9,564 bases of DNA, from positions 1 to 9,564 of the forward strand of contig CACZYN010000057.1 in NCBI GenBank assembly GCA_902785445.1. Reading direction: 5' to 3'. Of this stretch, positions 1-6,359 are shown piece by piece. The notes under the pieces are model-generated. The model saw only the letters and a program-made list of their open reading frames with translations, had not been told where the DNA came from and did not search any database. The DNA is from an uncultured Anaerovibrio sp. GTDB lineage: Bacteria; Bacillota; Negativicutes; Selenomonadales; Selenomonadaceae. Positions within the stretch are counted from its first letter, which is position 1. Every line of letters starts with the position of its first letter. The position numbers were made by a program, and so were the translations under genes.

Positions 1-447
1 TTCACTTTCTACAAATTCTTTTGCTTGTTTTGCTTTTCTCTCTTCTGGCGTCAACATAGCATCTTTTGCATTGTTCCAAGAATCTTCAATACCGAAAAAT
101 TCATTAGTATTATGAAGTCCGCTACCTACTAAATTCTCGCCTGCTTTATAACCTAATACACCAGTTGTTGCCATTCCTGATAAAGCTGTTTTAGCATCTC
201 CTGATGCAATACCTGCAGCTAAAGCAATTGATCCTCCTGCTAGTCCTAAAGCTGCACCACCAAGTGCTTTTGCTGAAGTTTTGAACATCTTTTTAGGCAT
301 TGCTTTTGCACCTTTGATAGAATTCCTCTTGAAATTTCTGCCAACTGACCTTGCTGTTAATATTCCCTGATCTTTCAATTTACCTAAATTACGTCCAGCA
401 GTATACCTTCCCGCTCTAAATCTCTCTCCAACAGTTGCTCTTCTTGA
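1..447 (-). other. Foreign segment joined to mutA: VirB6/TrbL-like conjugation protein tail (tentative)
   Basis: This stretch encodes residues 256-404 of the fused frame and has nothing of a mutase. It begins with a basic region rich in Arg, Lys and Gly (about 257-311), then a Gly/Ala/Leu-rich hydrophobic stretch (about 314-354, including ALGLAGG and ALAAGIASGD). A charged region follows, ending in TPEERKAKQAKEFVESE. That order (basic linker, AAGxASGD-type hydrophobic segment, charged Lys/Glu tail) is what I recall from the C-terminal part of long VirB6/TrbL-like membrane proteins of Firmicutes integrative conjugative elements; no search was possible. Codons shift toward A/T endings (GGA, GCA, GCT, TTA), and hand-counted GC over 1-420 is about 38%, somewhat below the middle of mutA. 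A phage structural protein is an alternative. Confidence 0.45.
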
Positions 448-1212
448 TGGAGCATTGGCAATTGCCCATTTGGCTGCTTCGTAGGCCTCAGAATATAACT
501 TGTCCAAAGATTGGGAATTTTTACCATTCTGTACCAGTTCTCCAACTGGATTTCCCCCGATAATTCCCTTTAAATCCTTGGTATTCTTGCCACTGGATTT
601 TAAAGCTGCTGCCACCATGGCCAGCATTGGCACAGCCGACTCACCCGCATAGATATATAGTGGATACTTTTCAAGCTTCAGTCCATCCAGCAAATCATGA
701 ACATCCTGCAGGGTCGTGACACTACAGCCATCATCCCCCGGCTTATCAGCATTGCCAGCATCAATGCATTTCAAAGTAGCCTTGTCCAAACGAATATTAT
801 AAATTGTTGAACCACGGTCAATTTCGTGCTTTAACAGTTCATTATTCTCCTTTGGCATGGTTTCATCACAGGATTGAGCGATACCCCAAGGGGACTCAAT
901 ATAACCATTTGGCTTGGCTCCCCGCAAAAAATCATCCATACCAGGGAAGGACTTTTTAGGTAAAATTGGGTCCGTATCTTTCCGGAAATACATTGGTGAA
1001 AATGTTATACCTTCATAGGTTTTGGTGTACATTTTCTTGTCGAATGGTGCCCCTTTTAACAGAGCTATGCAAGCTTCCTTCCATTCGTCATAAGTTGGCG
1101 GTTCAAATTCATCCAAAGGTACATCAGGGAAATCAGTTACCTGTTCAGCCTTTTTCAGAATGGCCTGAAGATCCAGCTCTTCAGTGCCCTGACCGCTTTT
1201 CTCCTCACTCAT
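1..1212 (-). CDS. mutA: Methylmalonyl-CoA mutase small subunit N-terminal part, fused in frame to a foreign C-terminal tail (partial)
   Basis: The frame is open for 404 codons from ATG at 1212 to the window edge, so the 3' end is missing. Residues about 30-255 read as the start of the methylmalonyl-CoA mutase small subunit: PPTYDEWK (38-45), LLKGAPFDKK (51-60), TKTYEGITFSPMY (63-75), FPGMDDFLRGAK (89-100), the SPWGIAQS stretch (107-114), and IIGGNPVGELV (217-227) followed by EAAKWAIANAP (245-255). With the B12-binding large subunit MutB, this protein interconverts succinyl-CoA and methylmalonyl-CoA in the cytoplasm during propionate metabolism. After P255 the match stops: the expected continuation (VDG..., then the rest of the TIM barrel and C-terminal domain, normally about 600 residues in all) is replaced by an unrelated tail. 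The start is supported by GGGAGG seven bases upstream. Transcription is probably controlled by the upstream cobalamin riboswitch. The MutA part is confident; whether the fusion is real or an assembly artefact is open. Confidence 0.8.
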   Translation of the reverse strand, partial: MSEEKSGQGTEELDLQAILKKAEQVTDFPDVPLDEFEPPTYDEWKEACIALLKGAPFDKKMYTKTYEGITFSPMYFRKDTDPILPKKSFPGMDDFLRGAKPNGYIESPWGIAQSCDETMPKENNELLKHEIDRGSTIYNIRLDKATLKCIDAGNADKPGDDGCSVTTLQDVHDLLDGLKLEKYPLYIYAGESAVPMLAMVAAALKSSGKNTKDLKGIIGGNPVGELVQNGKNSQSLDKLYSEAYEAAKWAIANAPSRRATVGERFRAGRYTAGRNLGKLKDQGILTARSVGRNFKRNSIKGAKAMPKKMFKTSAKALGGAALGLAGGSIALAAGIASGDAKTALSGMATTGVLGYKAGENLVGSGLHNTNEFFGIEDSWNNAKDAMLTPEERKAKQAKEFVESE

Positions 1213-1230
1213 ACAACAACCTCCCTCATA

Positions 1231-1268
1231 AAAAATAAAGTCCATTTGCCTAGAGTGGGCAAACGGAC
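1231..1268 (-). terminator. Second terminator-like hairpin just before the mutA ribosome binding site
   Basis: In the transcript, an 11-bp stem (one G-U pair) forms between the arms at 1268-1258 and 1250-1240, with a 7-nt loop. It is followed at once by a U-rich run (UUUAUUUUUUAU) that leads into the GGGAGG of mutA. The shape is that of an intrinsic terminator. It could instead, or also, influence access to the ribosome binding site. Confidence 0.6.
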
Positions 1269-1290
1269 CTAATGGTAGAAATAACTGTCT

Positions 1291-1324
1291 GATAAAAGAA
1301 AACTCCGACTTTAAAAAGTCGGAG
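1291..1324 (-). terminator. Intrinsic terminator, likely expression platform of the cobalamin riboswitch
   Basis: A perfect 10-bp inverted repeat (CTCCGACTTT / AAAGTCGGAG, 1324-1303) with a 2-nt loop is followed in the transcript by UUUUCUUUU. It lies inside the mutA leader, between riboswitch and gene, where B12-responsive premature termination is expected. An anti-terminator partner was not clearly identified by eye. Confidence 0.8.
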
Positions 1325-1335
1325 ACTGATACCAG

Positions 1336-1442
1336 ATAAATGAACGCCTAAAGACACAGATATTCCATCCATCCTAGTTCCATCCCCTACCCATCGCTCG
1401 CAGGTATAAGCATATTCCACCAAAGGGCTGCTGGTGCCCTTT
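1336..1442 (-). other. Unassigned leader spacer with a hairpin and G-rich GATGG repeats
   Basis: About 140 nt separate the riboswitch core from the first terminator, more than a simple expression platform needs. Just after the riboswitch (1442-1422) there is a perfect 7-bp hairpin, AAAGGGC/GCCCTTT. It overlaps an alternative 5-bp stem, CACCA/TGGTG, so the two cannot form together. The transcript then has a purine-rich stretch with four GATGG copies and GGG/GGGG runs (1395-1365). No open frame with a ribosome binding site was recognised here. The first hairpin might be the peripheral P13 element of the cobalamin aptamer, but I could not confirm the loop-loop pairing. Confidence 0.4.
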
Positions 1443-1461
1443 CACTTTGCTAACGGTGATG

Positions 1462-1632
1462 ATAAAACAGGCAGTTCTCCTGGCTCGGGGTCATGGCTTA
1501 GCACGCCTTCCCAGGTTACATTACCCGTAACCCAGTGACATAATTGTACCTTGCTCACCCTTACAGTGGCGGGTCCGCTCCGGCTTATACCGGATTCTCT
1601 ATTAAGTCTGATAAACAGACGCCTGTCCGTAC
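1462..1632 (-). ncRNA. Cobalamin (adenosylcobalamin-type) riboswitch
   Basis: The minus strand carries the conserved cobalamin aptamer blocks in the right order. AATCCGG comes first; then GACCCGCCACTGTAA (ending at 1561), GTCACTGGG, and TGGGAAGG after a small hairpin. Last is the B12 box GCCAGGAGAACTGCC (1485-1471). A closing helix can form between ACAGGC (1626-1621) and GCCTGT (1472-1467). The family binds adenosylcobalamin and usually lowers expression of downstream genes when B12 is abundant. Here it precedes a gene whose enzyme needs adenosylcobalamin. This context is less common than control of B12 synthesis or uptake genes or of B12-independent isozymes, so the direction of control should not be assumed. 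Confidence 0.93.
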
Positions 1633-1650
1633 TCTATTCTATTCGTTATT

Positions 1651-1679
1651 ATTCTAAATCGTTGTGGTTTGATTGTCAA
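1651..1679 (-). promoter_or_regulatory. Sigma-70-type promoter of the riboswitch-mutA transcript
   Basis: A consensus -35 box, TTGACA (1679-1674), is separated by 17 bp from TAGAAT (1656-1651), one base from the consensus -10. It lies between the ATPase terminator and the riboswitch, and predicts transcription starting about 10-20 nt before the aptamer's closing helix. No operator was recognised. Confidence 0.75.
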
Positions 1680-1710
1680 TGGAGAAGGGGCCATTGGTCA
1701 AACAATTAAG

Positions 1711-1752
1711 TCAAAATATGCCTGGGGCAACATTATATATCACCACAGGCAT
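1711..1752 (-). terminator. Probable intrinsic terminator after the Ca2+ ATPase gene
   Basis: Six bases past the ATPase stop codon, ATGCCTG and CAGGCAT form a 7-bp stem, extended inward by two G-C pairs after a mismatch, with a loop of about 16 nt. It is followed by ATTTTG. The T tract is short, so this is a weaker terminator than the others in the window. It would separate the metal-transport unit from the mutA promoter. Confidence 0.55.
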
Positions 1753-1757
1753 ACTTA

Positions 1758-4403
1758 CTACTTCATCACTATTCTTCTTATTACATCCACCGGGATTACC
1801 AATATGGCCATGGCTGCACAGATAAGCCAGGTTTCCAAGGAAAGTGGCTCCACGCTTAGCACCTCACCGCCAAATTCCACAAACACCCATTGCATGGCAA
1901 AAATGGCCAGGCAAACTACTAAAAAGGTGTTGTTGCGACCCAAATGCTCAAAAACATTCAGGTGATCCGTACGGGCATTAAACCCATTGAAGGTAATGGC
2001 CATCATAAAGGTGGCAAACAAGGCGGACTTCAGATAAGTCACCGACACATCCCCAAACAGCCCCCGTATCGGGTCAAAAAACAAAATACTCAAGCAAATT
2101 GTGGTTATTACTAAGGCATTGATAATAACCTGAATCAGCATCTGCTTGGTTACGATATTTTCCTGACGGGCCACCGGCTTTTCCAGCATGAATTCCGGCA
2201 GGGCAGGTTCGCTGCCAAAGGCAATAGCTGCCAAGGTGTCCATAGCCAAATTTATCAATAGCAGCTGAATAACTGTAAGTACAATGTTTTCGCCCAGCAT
2301 TGGTCCCAAGAAGCATACCAACACCGCCGCCACGTTTACCGTAAGCTGGAATATGAGGAATTTGCGGATGCTCTTAAAAATTGATCGTCCGTATAAAATA
2401 GCCTTTACCACGGACTTAAAGTTATCATCCAGAATGGTTATATCACCGGCCTCCTTGGCCACCTCAGTACCGCTGCCCATGGCAAAGCCCACCTCGGCCT
2501 TTTTCAGGGCAGGGGCATCATTTACTCCGTCACCGGTCATACCCACCACCATGTCCAGCTCCTGGGCAATATGCACCAAACGGCTCTTGTCCGTTGGCAA
2601 GGCCCGAGCCACCACCCGCAGCTGCGGCAAAATTTTCTTTAATTCCTCATCCGACATGGCCTTCATTTCCCCAGAGGTGAGCACCACATCATTGTCCGAA
2701 TGAATAAGACCGGATTCCTTGGCAATGGCCACCGCGGTTTCCCGCTTATCGCCGGTAATCATAACCACCTGTACCCCGGCCCTCTGCACTTCACTAATGG
2801 CCCCCATGGCCTCCGGACGCAGGTTATCACGAATACTTATAATTCCCACCAAGGTGAGCTTGCCAACAGCCTCAGCTTCTCCATCAGCGGTCAGCTGACC
2901 TGGTCCAAAGGCTACTCCCAGTAAACGCATGGACCTTTTTGCCTGCTCATCAATGTATTTTTGCAATTCATCGATGGACTTTAATTCATGTATGGAGCCA
3001 TCTGCTTCCAGATAGCTGTCACAGCGGTTCAGCAACACCTCCGGGGCGCCCTTTAAATAACATACGCAGCCCGTCGGTTCATTAACGGCCACAGCGGAAT
3101 ATTTATCCTGAGAATTAAAATACTTAAAGCCAGCTGCTTCGCCCCGCTTGATTTCATCAGCTAATTCAGCATCCATCAGAGCTTTAATTATGGAACGGTC
3201 CGTGCTGTTACCACCAACAATTGCTCCATTACCAGCATGGGCACTGTTATTAAGGCCAGCCCCCTTTAGGAATCTGTCTGTATATTCCCTGGAAGCCACC
3301 GGTCCAGCCTGACTATCCAGTTCCAGCTTACCTATTTTTTTTACAGTTGTTAAGTCTCCCAAGGCTATATCCACCACCGAAAGCTTTCCCTCGGTAATGG
3401 TGCCGGTTTTATCACTGAATAAAATACTTAGGCTGCCGGAGGTCTCTATACCATTTATCTTTTTTACCAAAACGTTATCCTTCTCCATCTTCAGACTCTG
3501 AATAGACAGGAGCATGGAGGTAAGCATCGGCAGTCCCTCCGGCACAGCACACACAATCACCGTAACCGCCACTGTAACGGCATCGATAATCAGGCGTATC
3601 CACTCCCACATAGTGGCAGGGGAGGCCCCGGTCACCAAGGTCTTGATGAGTATCCCCAGTACAATGGCAATCGCCCCTATATAGCCAAAGGACGAAATGT
3701 AGTGGGCCAATTTATCCAGTTTTACCTGCAAAGGTGTTTTTCTGGCCAGGGATTGCGCCTCCAAAGCCAGTTGCCCAAACAGAGTTTTATCTCCCACCAC
3801 CTGGGTTTCCAAATAAGCTTCACCGCTGCACACCACTGTTCCCCGATAAACGTAATGTGGATTTAACAAATCATCAATATCATAGGCAGCAGTATCCGCA
3901 TTGTCCAACGGATATTTGTATATTTCCTCCGTCTCACCATTTAACACTGACTGGTCCAGATGAACAGCTCCCTCTACCAGCAATCCGTCAGTGGGCAGCC
4001 GATCACCAGCCTGCAGGAATACAATATCCCCGGACACTACATCCCCCACAGGGATCTCGGCTAGCTGACCATCCCGTAGTACCTTGGTCATATCCTTGGC
4101 GGCTTCATCATTGCGCAGGGTTACTGCTTTGCCCTCCTGCCGGTACTCGCTCACCGAGGCAACCCCGTTGGCAATTAAAATAGCCGCCAATATTCCCACT
4201 GGTTCAAACCACTCTGCCTGTCCCATAAAATAAAGTACGCCCTGAATAATCAGAGCGACCATAAGAATCATTATCATTGGGTCCTTAAAACCTTGGAATA
4301 TCTTGTTAAACAAGGAATCACGTTCTAGCTGAGTAAGGGAATTACTACCATACTTTGCTCGACGCTGCTCTATCTCCGTCGTCTTTAGCCCCATTAAGCT
4401 CAT
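1758..4403 (-). CDS. P2-type Ca2+-transporting ATPase, PMCA-like
   Basis: A complete 881-residue P-type ATPase that should pump Ca2+ (possibly Mn2+) out of the cytoplasm using ATP. In order: an N-terminal cation-ATPase segment (1-40), membrane helices near 40-85, an actuator domain with the TGE loop as NGE (155-157), PEGLP in M4 (288-292), the phosphorylated D331 in DKTGT, KGAPE in the nucleotide domain (451-455), TGD (550-552), the hinge TGDGVND (623-629), and six C-terminal helices. M5 reads FQLTVNVAAV (N690) and M6 reads NLAMD (N718, D722). M5 lacks the Glu that forms Ca2+ site I in SERCA. This and the C-terminal FNxxNAR motif fit the PMCA (P2B) pattern with a single Ca2+ site; no calmodulin-binding tail follows. 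AGAGGTG lies 4 bp before the ATG. The gene follows terC after 28 bp, probably in one operon. Confidence 0.93.
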   Translation of the reverse strand: MSLMGLKTTEIEQRRAKYGSNSLTQLERDSLFNKIFQGFKDPMIMILMVALIIQGVLYFMGQAEWFEPVGILAAILIANGVASVSEYRQEGKAVTLRNDEAAKDMTKVLRDGQLAEIPVGDVVSGDIVFLQAGDRLPTDGLLVEGAVHLDQSVLNGETEEIYKYPLDNADTAAYDIDDLLNPHYVYRGTVVCSGEAYLETQVVGDKTLFGQLALEAQSLARKTPLQVKLDKLAHYISSFGYIGAIAIVLGILIKTLVTGASPATMWEWIRLIIDAVTVAVTVIVCAVPEGLPMLTSMLLSIQSLKMEKDNVLVKKINGIETSGSLSILFSDKTGTITEGKLSVVDIALGDLTTVKKIGKLELDSQAGPVASREYTDRFLKGAGLNNSAHAGNGAIVGGNSTDRSIIKALMDAELADEIKRGEAAGFKYFNSQDKYSAVAVNEPTGCVCYLKGAPEVLLNRCDSYLEADGSIHELKSIDELQKYIDEQAKRSMRLLGVAFGPGQLTADGEAEAVGKLTLVGIISIRDNLRPEAMGAISEVQRAGVQVVMITGDKRETAVAIAKESGLIHSDNDVVLTSGEMKAMSDEELKKILPQLRVVARALPTDKSRLVHIAQELDMVVGMTGDGVNDAPALKKAEVGFAMGSGTEVAKEAGDITILDDNFKSVVKAILYGRSIFKSIRKFLIFQLTVNVAAVLVCFLGPMLGENIVLTVIQLLLINLAMDTLAAIAFGSEPALPEFMLEKPVARQENIVTKQMLIQVIINALVITTICLSILFFDPIRGLFGDVSVTYLKSALFATFMMAITFNGFNARTDHLNVFEHLGRNNTFLVVCLAIFAMQWVFVEFGGEVLSVEPLSLETWLICAAMAILVIPVDVIRRIVMK

Positions 4404-4431
4404 AAAGCACCTCTACCTAAAAATACATTCG

Positions 4432-5106
4432 TCATTTAGCCTGGTGAAATTTCTTCTTCCCATAACCTATAACACACACACCCACAGCCAATATGGCCGG
4501 TATAATATACTGAACCATCTCACCGCCGGATTCACCAATCAGCTGGCCCACACTGGCATCATGCACCAGCATACTGCCACCGGTCCAGCCCAAAATTGCC
4601 GAACCCAAATAAATCATTACCGGCCAGTTGTCCAGCAACTTCCCGATCAGCTGACTGCTGCCCACCACAATTGGCACACTGATAATCAGACCGATTACCA
4701 CCAAAAGGAAACTGCCCCGGGCTGCCCCGGCAACAGCCAGAACATTGTCTATTCCCATGGCCGCATCCGCCACAATAATTGTCTTGACAGCTCCGGAAAA
4801 ATTGTCCGCTTCCTCCACATGTCCTTCCTTTTTGGGCGCCAGCAACTTTATGGCAATTGGTAACAGTAATAAGCCCCCAAGCGCCTGCAAATAAGGAATG
4901 GATAATAAATATACCGCCAACAACGTCATGACAATCCGAATGACCACTGCACCACCAGTACCAACCAAGATGGCCTTTTTCTTCAGCTCATCCGGCAAAC
5001 GGTGCGCCGCCATGGCAATAACCACCGCATTATCTCCCGCCAACACCAAATCTAATATTACAATAGAAAACAACGCTGTCCAAAAATCAAGAGTCAGAAA
5101 TTCCAC
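4432..5106 (-). CDS. TerC/YjbE family integral membrane protein, probable Mn2+ exporter
   Basis: 224 residues with about seven membrane segments. It carries both TerC signatures: DLVLAGDNAVVIA (19-31) in the first helix and the repeat-related DAAMGIDNVLAVAG (about 114-127). The paired Asp-Asn motifs are the presumed metal-binding sites. A charged cytoplasmic loop (LAPKKEGHVEEADN, about 89-102) separates the halves. Characterised relatives (E. coli Alx, B. subtilis MeeF/MeeY) export Mn2+, and MeeF/MeeY help metallate secreted enzymes. Many YjbE-type genes follow a yybP-ykoY Mn riboswitch; none can precede this one, because its start lies inside the upstream gene. The start codon is GTG with GGAGG 9 bp upstream. 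The 20-nt overlap with the ligase frame suggests translational coupling. Metal specificity is inferred from the family. Confidence 0.88.
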   Translation of the reverse strand: MEFLTLDFWTALFSIVILDLVLAGDNAVVIAMAAHRLPDELKKKAILVGTGGAVVIRIVMTLLAVYLLSIPYLQALGGLLLLPIAIKLLAPKKEGHVEEADNFSGAVKTIIVADAAMGIDNVLAVAGAARGSFLLVVIGLIISVPIVVGSSQLIGKLLDNWPVMIYLGSAILGWTGGSMLVHDASVGQLIGESGGEMVQYIIPAILAVGVCVIGYGKKKFHQAK

Positions 5107-6325
5107 TGATATTTTCCTCCAAAACTACCACCATAGCACACAACATCCACATCAGCATTGATGATGGAAGATTATATAACACATCATCAGTTAAACCATT
5201 CAAAGCTACTGACAGCAAGGCCATTCCCAAGCCCAGCCTTATTCCCTGGGAAAAATCATCATTTAATTCCTTCTTGGAGAAAAAGGCTGTGCCTATGCTG
5301 CCAAAAAGGAAAATTATAAAGCCCATGCCACCCATGATGCCCACTTCCGCCAAATAGTTGAGATAAACATTATGAGCGTGAACTAAGGTAACACTGCCAT
5401 CCACAATATAAGTATCATATATCGGATAAACCAGAGAGTAGGCTCCACCACCAATTCCCAACACCGGATGATCCATTATCATCTGAACAGTACTCTCCCA
5501 CATGGCAATACGCATTTCCGTGGAAGTATCTCCTGCCAAAGAAATATTGGTCAACCGTTCCAACAGTACAGGATTAAGAATTAATACTCCTGCCGCTACT
5601 GCCACCACAGCCAGCAGTACTCGTCGATCTTTAAAAAGGCCATAGCCAGCCATAATAAGAGCAATGGTAAAGCAGGCACCCCGGGCATAGGTCATGGCCA
5701 AACAGGCGATTGCCGCGATAATGCCCAATGCCAAAAGAATTTTGGTTTTCCTGCCCTGCAATTTAGCAAACAGGCCCAGCAACATGCAAGCCACAATATC
5801 CAGATAAGCAGCCAGAATATTGGGATTTTCCAAAGTGGAAAAAACCCGTTTCCTCAGCTCCGGAAAAGCTTCTCCATCTACCCATTTCATTTCACTGGTA
5901 TCAATACCCACCACAAACTGGAAAAAACCATAAGCTATAACAATAAATGCTGCTGCCCCCAAGGCATAGGCCATACCACGTATCTGACTATGGGTGTAAA
6001 TATTCTGTGACACTAGTACATAGGTTATAAAATAAATCAGCACCATCACATACCAGATGGACAGACTGTACATTTTATCTGGTGAAACCAGTATGGAGGC
6101 CGCTCCGCAGACCATAAAAATGCCGATAGCCCAGTTATAGGGAGTACCATTAAGCCTAAAATCCGGATCCTTCCACCAGCGCAGCAAAAACAATACACCG
6201 GCAATCCCCATGCAAACCATAGCAATATGCGGAGACAGCACAATAAAAAACGCCTCCAATAAGATCATGCCATATATACTATCCTTCAAGGCTCTGGATG
6301 ATGCCCACTGCCTCAAAACTCCCAC
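5087..6325 (-). CDS. O-antigen ligase / Wzy polymerase family membrane protein
   Basis: A polytopic inner-membrane protein of 412 residues with about 10-12 hydrophobic segments, of the Wzy_C/WaaL superfamily. Such proteins transfer undecaprenyl-linked glycans to lipid A core, to each other or to proteins on the outer face of the membrane. Numbered from the 415-codon frame opening at 6334, hallmarks are FSTLENPNILAAYL (165-178), TYARGA with R218, and the large periplasmic loop with RIAMWESTVQMIMDHPVLGIG (275-295, shortened when quoted elsewhere) and HAHNVYLNYLAEVGIMGG (319-336), holding the His typical of the active loop. GTG at 6325 is preferred over GTG at 6334: a near-perfect GAGGTGA Shine-Dalgarno sits 5 bp before it and overlaps the earlier GTG. 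The gene begins 34 bp after the ZIP stop. Ligase, polymerase and oligosaccharyltransferase cannot be told apart from sequence. Confidence 0.85.
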   Translation of the reverse strand: MGVLRQWASSRALKDSIYGMILLEAFFIVLSPHIAMVCMGIAGVLFLLRWWKDPDFRLNGTPYNWAIGIFMVCGAASILVSPDKMYSLSIWYVMVLIYFITYVLVSQNIYTHSQIRGMAYALGAAAFIVIAYGFFQFVVGIDTSEMKWVDGEAFPELRKRVFSTLENPNILAAYLDIVACMLLGLFAKLQGRKTKILLALGIIAAIACLAMTYARGACFTIALIMAGYGLFKDRRVLLAVVAVAAGVLILNPVLLERLTNISLAGDTSTEMRIAMWESTVQMIMDHPVLGIGGGAYSLVYPIYDTYIVDGSVTLVHAHNVYLNYLAEVGIMGGMGFIIFLFGSIGTAFFSKKELNDDFSQGIRLGLGMALLSVALNGLTDDVLYNLPSSMLMWMLCAMVVVLEENISGISDS

Positions 6326-6359
6326 TATTCTCACCTCAAAAATTATTCGTATATATCTA

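Noticed and set aside
1..447. The foreign tail as a phage tape-measure or tail protein.
   Set aside because: Gly/Ala-rich hydrophobic segments occur there too, but the basic linker plus AAGIASGD-type segment and charged Lys/Glu end looked closer to VirB6/TrbL-like tails. Kept only as an alternative, since no search was possible.
1287..1615. A 10-nt repeat, GTCTGATAAA, at 1287-1296 and 1606-1615, as a possible site or anti-terminator pair.
   Set aside because: Both copies are in the same orientation, so they cannot pair with each other. The length is compatible with chance in an AT-rich leader.
1669..1965. Plus-strand open frame over the mutA promoter and the ATPase 3' end.
   Set aside because: It overlaps the ATPase gene antisense, crosses the promoter, and has no ribosome binding site or recognisable family features.
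2284..2703. Plus-strand open frames opposite the ATPase (for example 2284-2703 and 3734-4183).
   Set aside because: They are antisense shadows of a well-supported P-type ATPase with all its catalytic motifs; their translations look random.
6326..6334. Starting the O-antigen ligase at GTG 6334.
   Set aside because: That GTG is part of the GAGGTGA Shine-Dalgarno that best serves the GTG at 6325.
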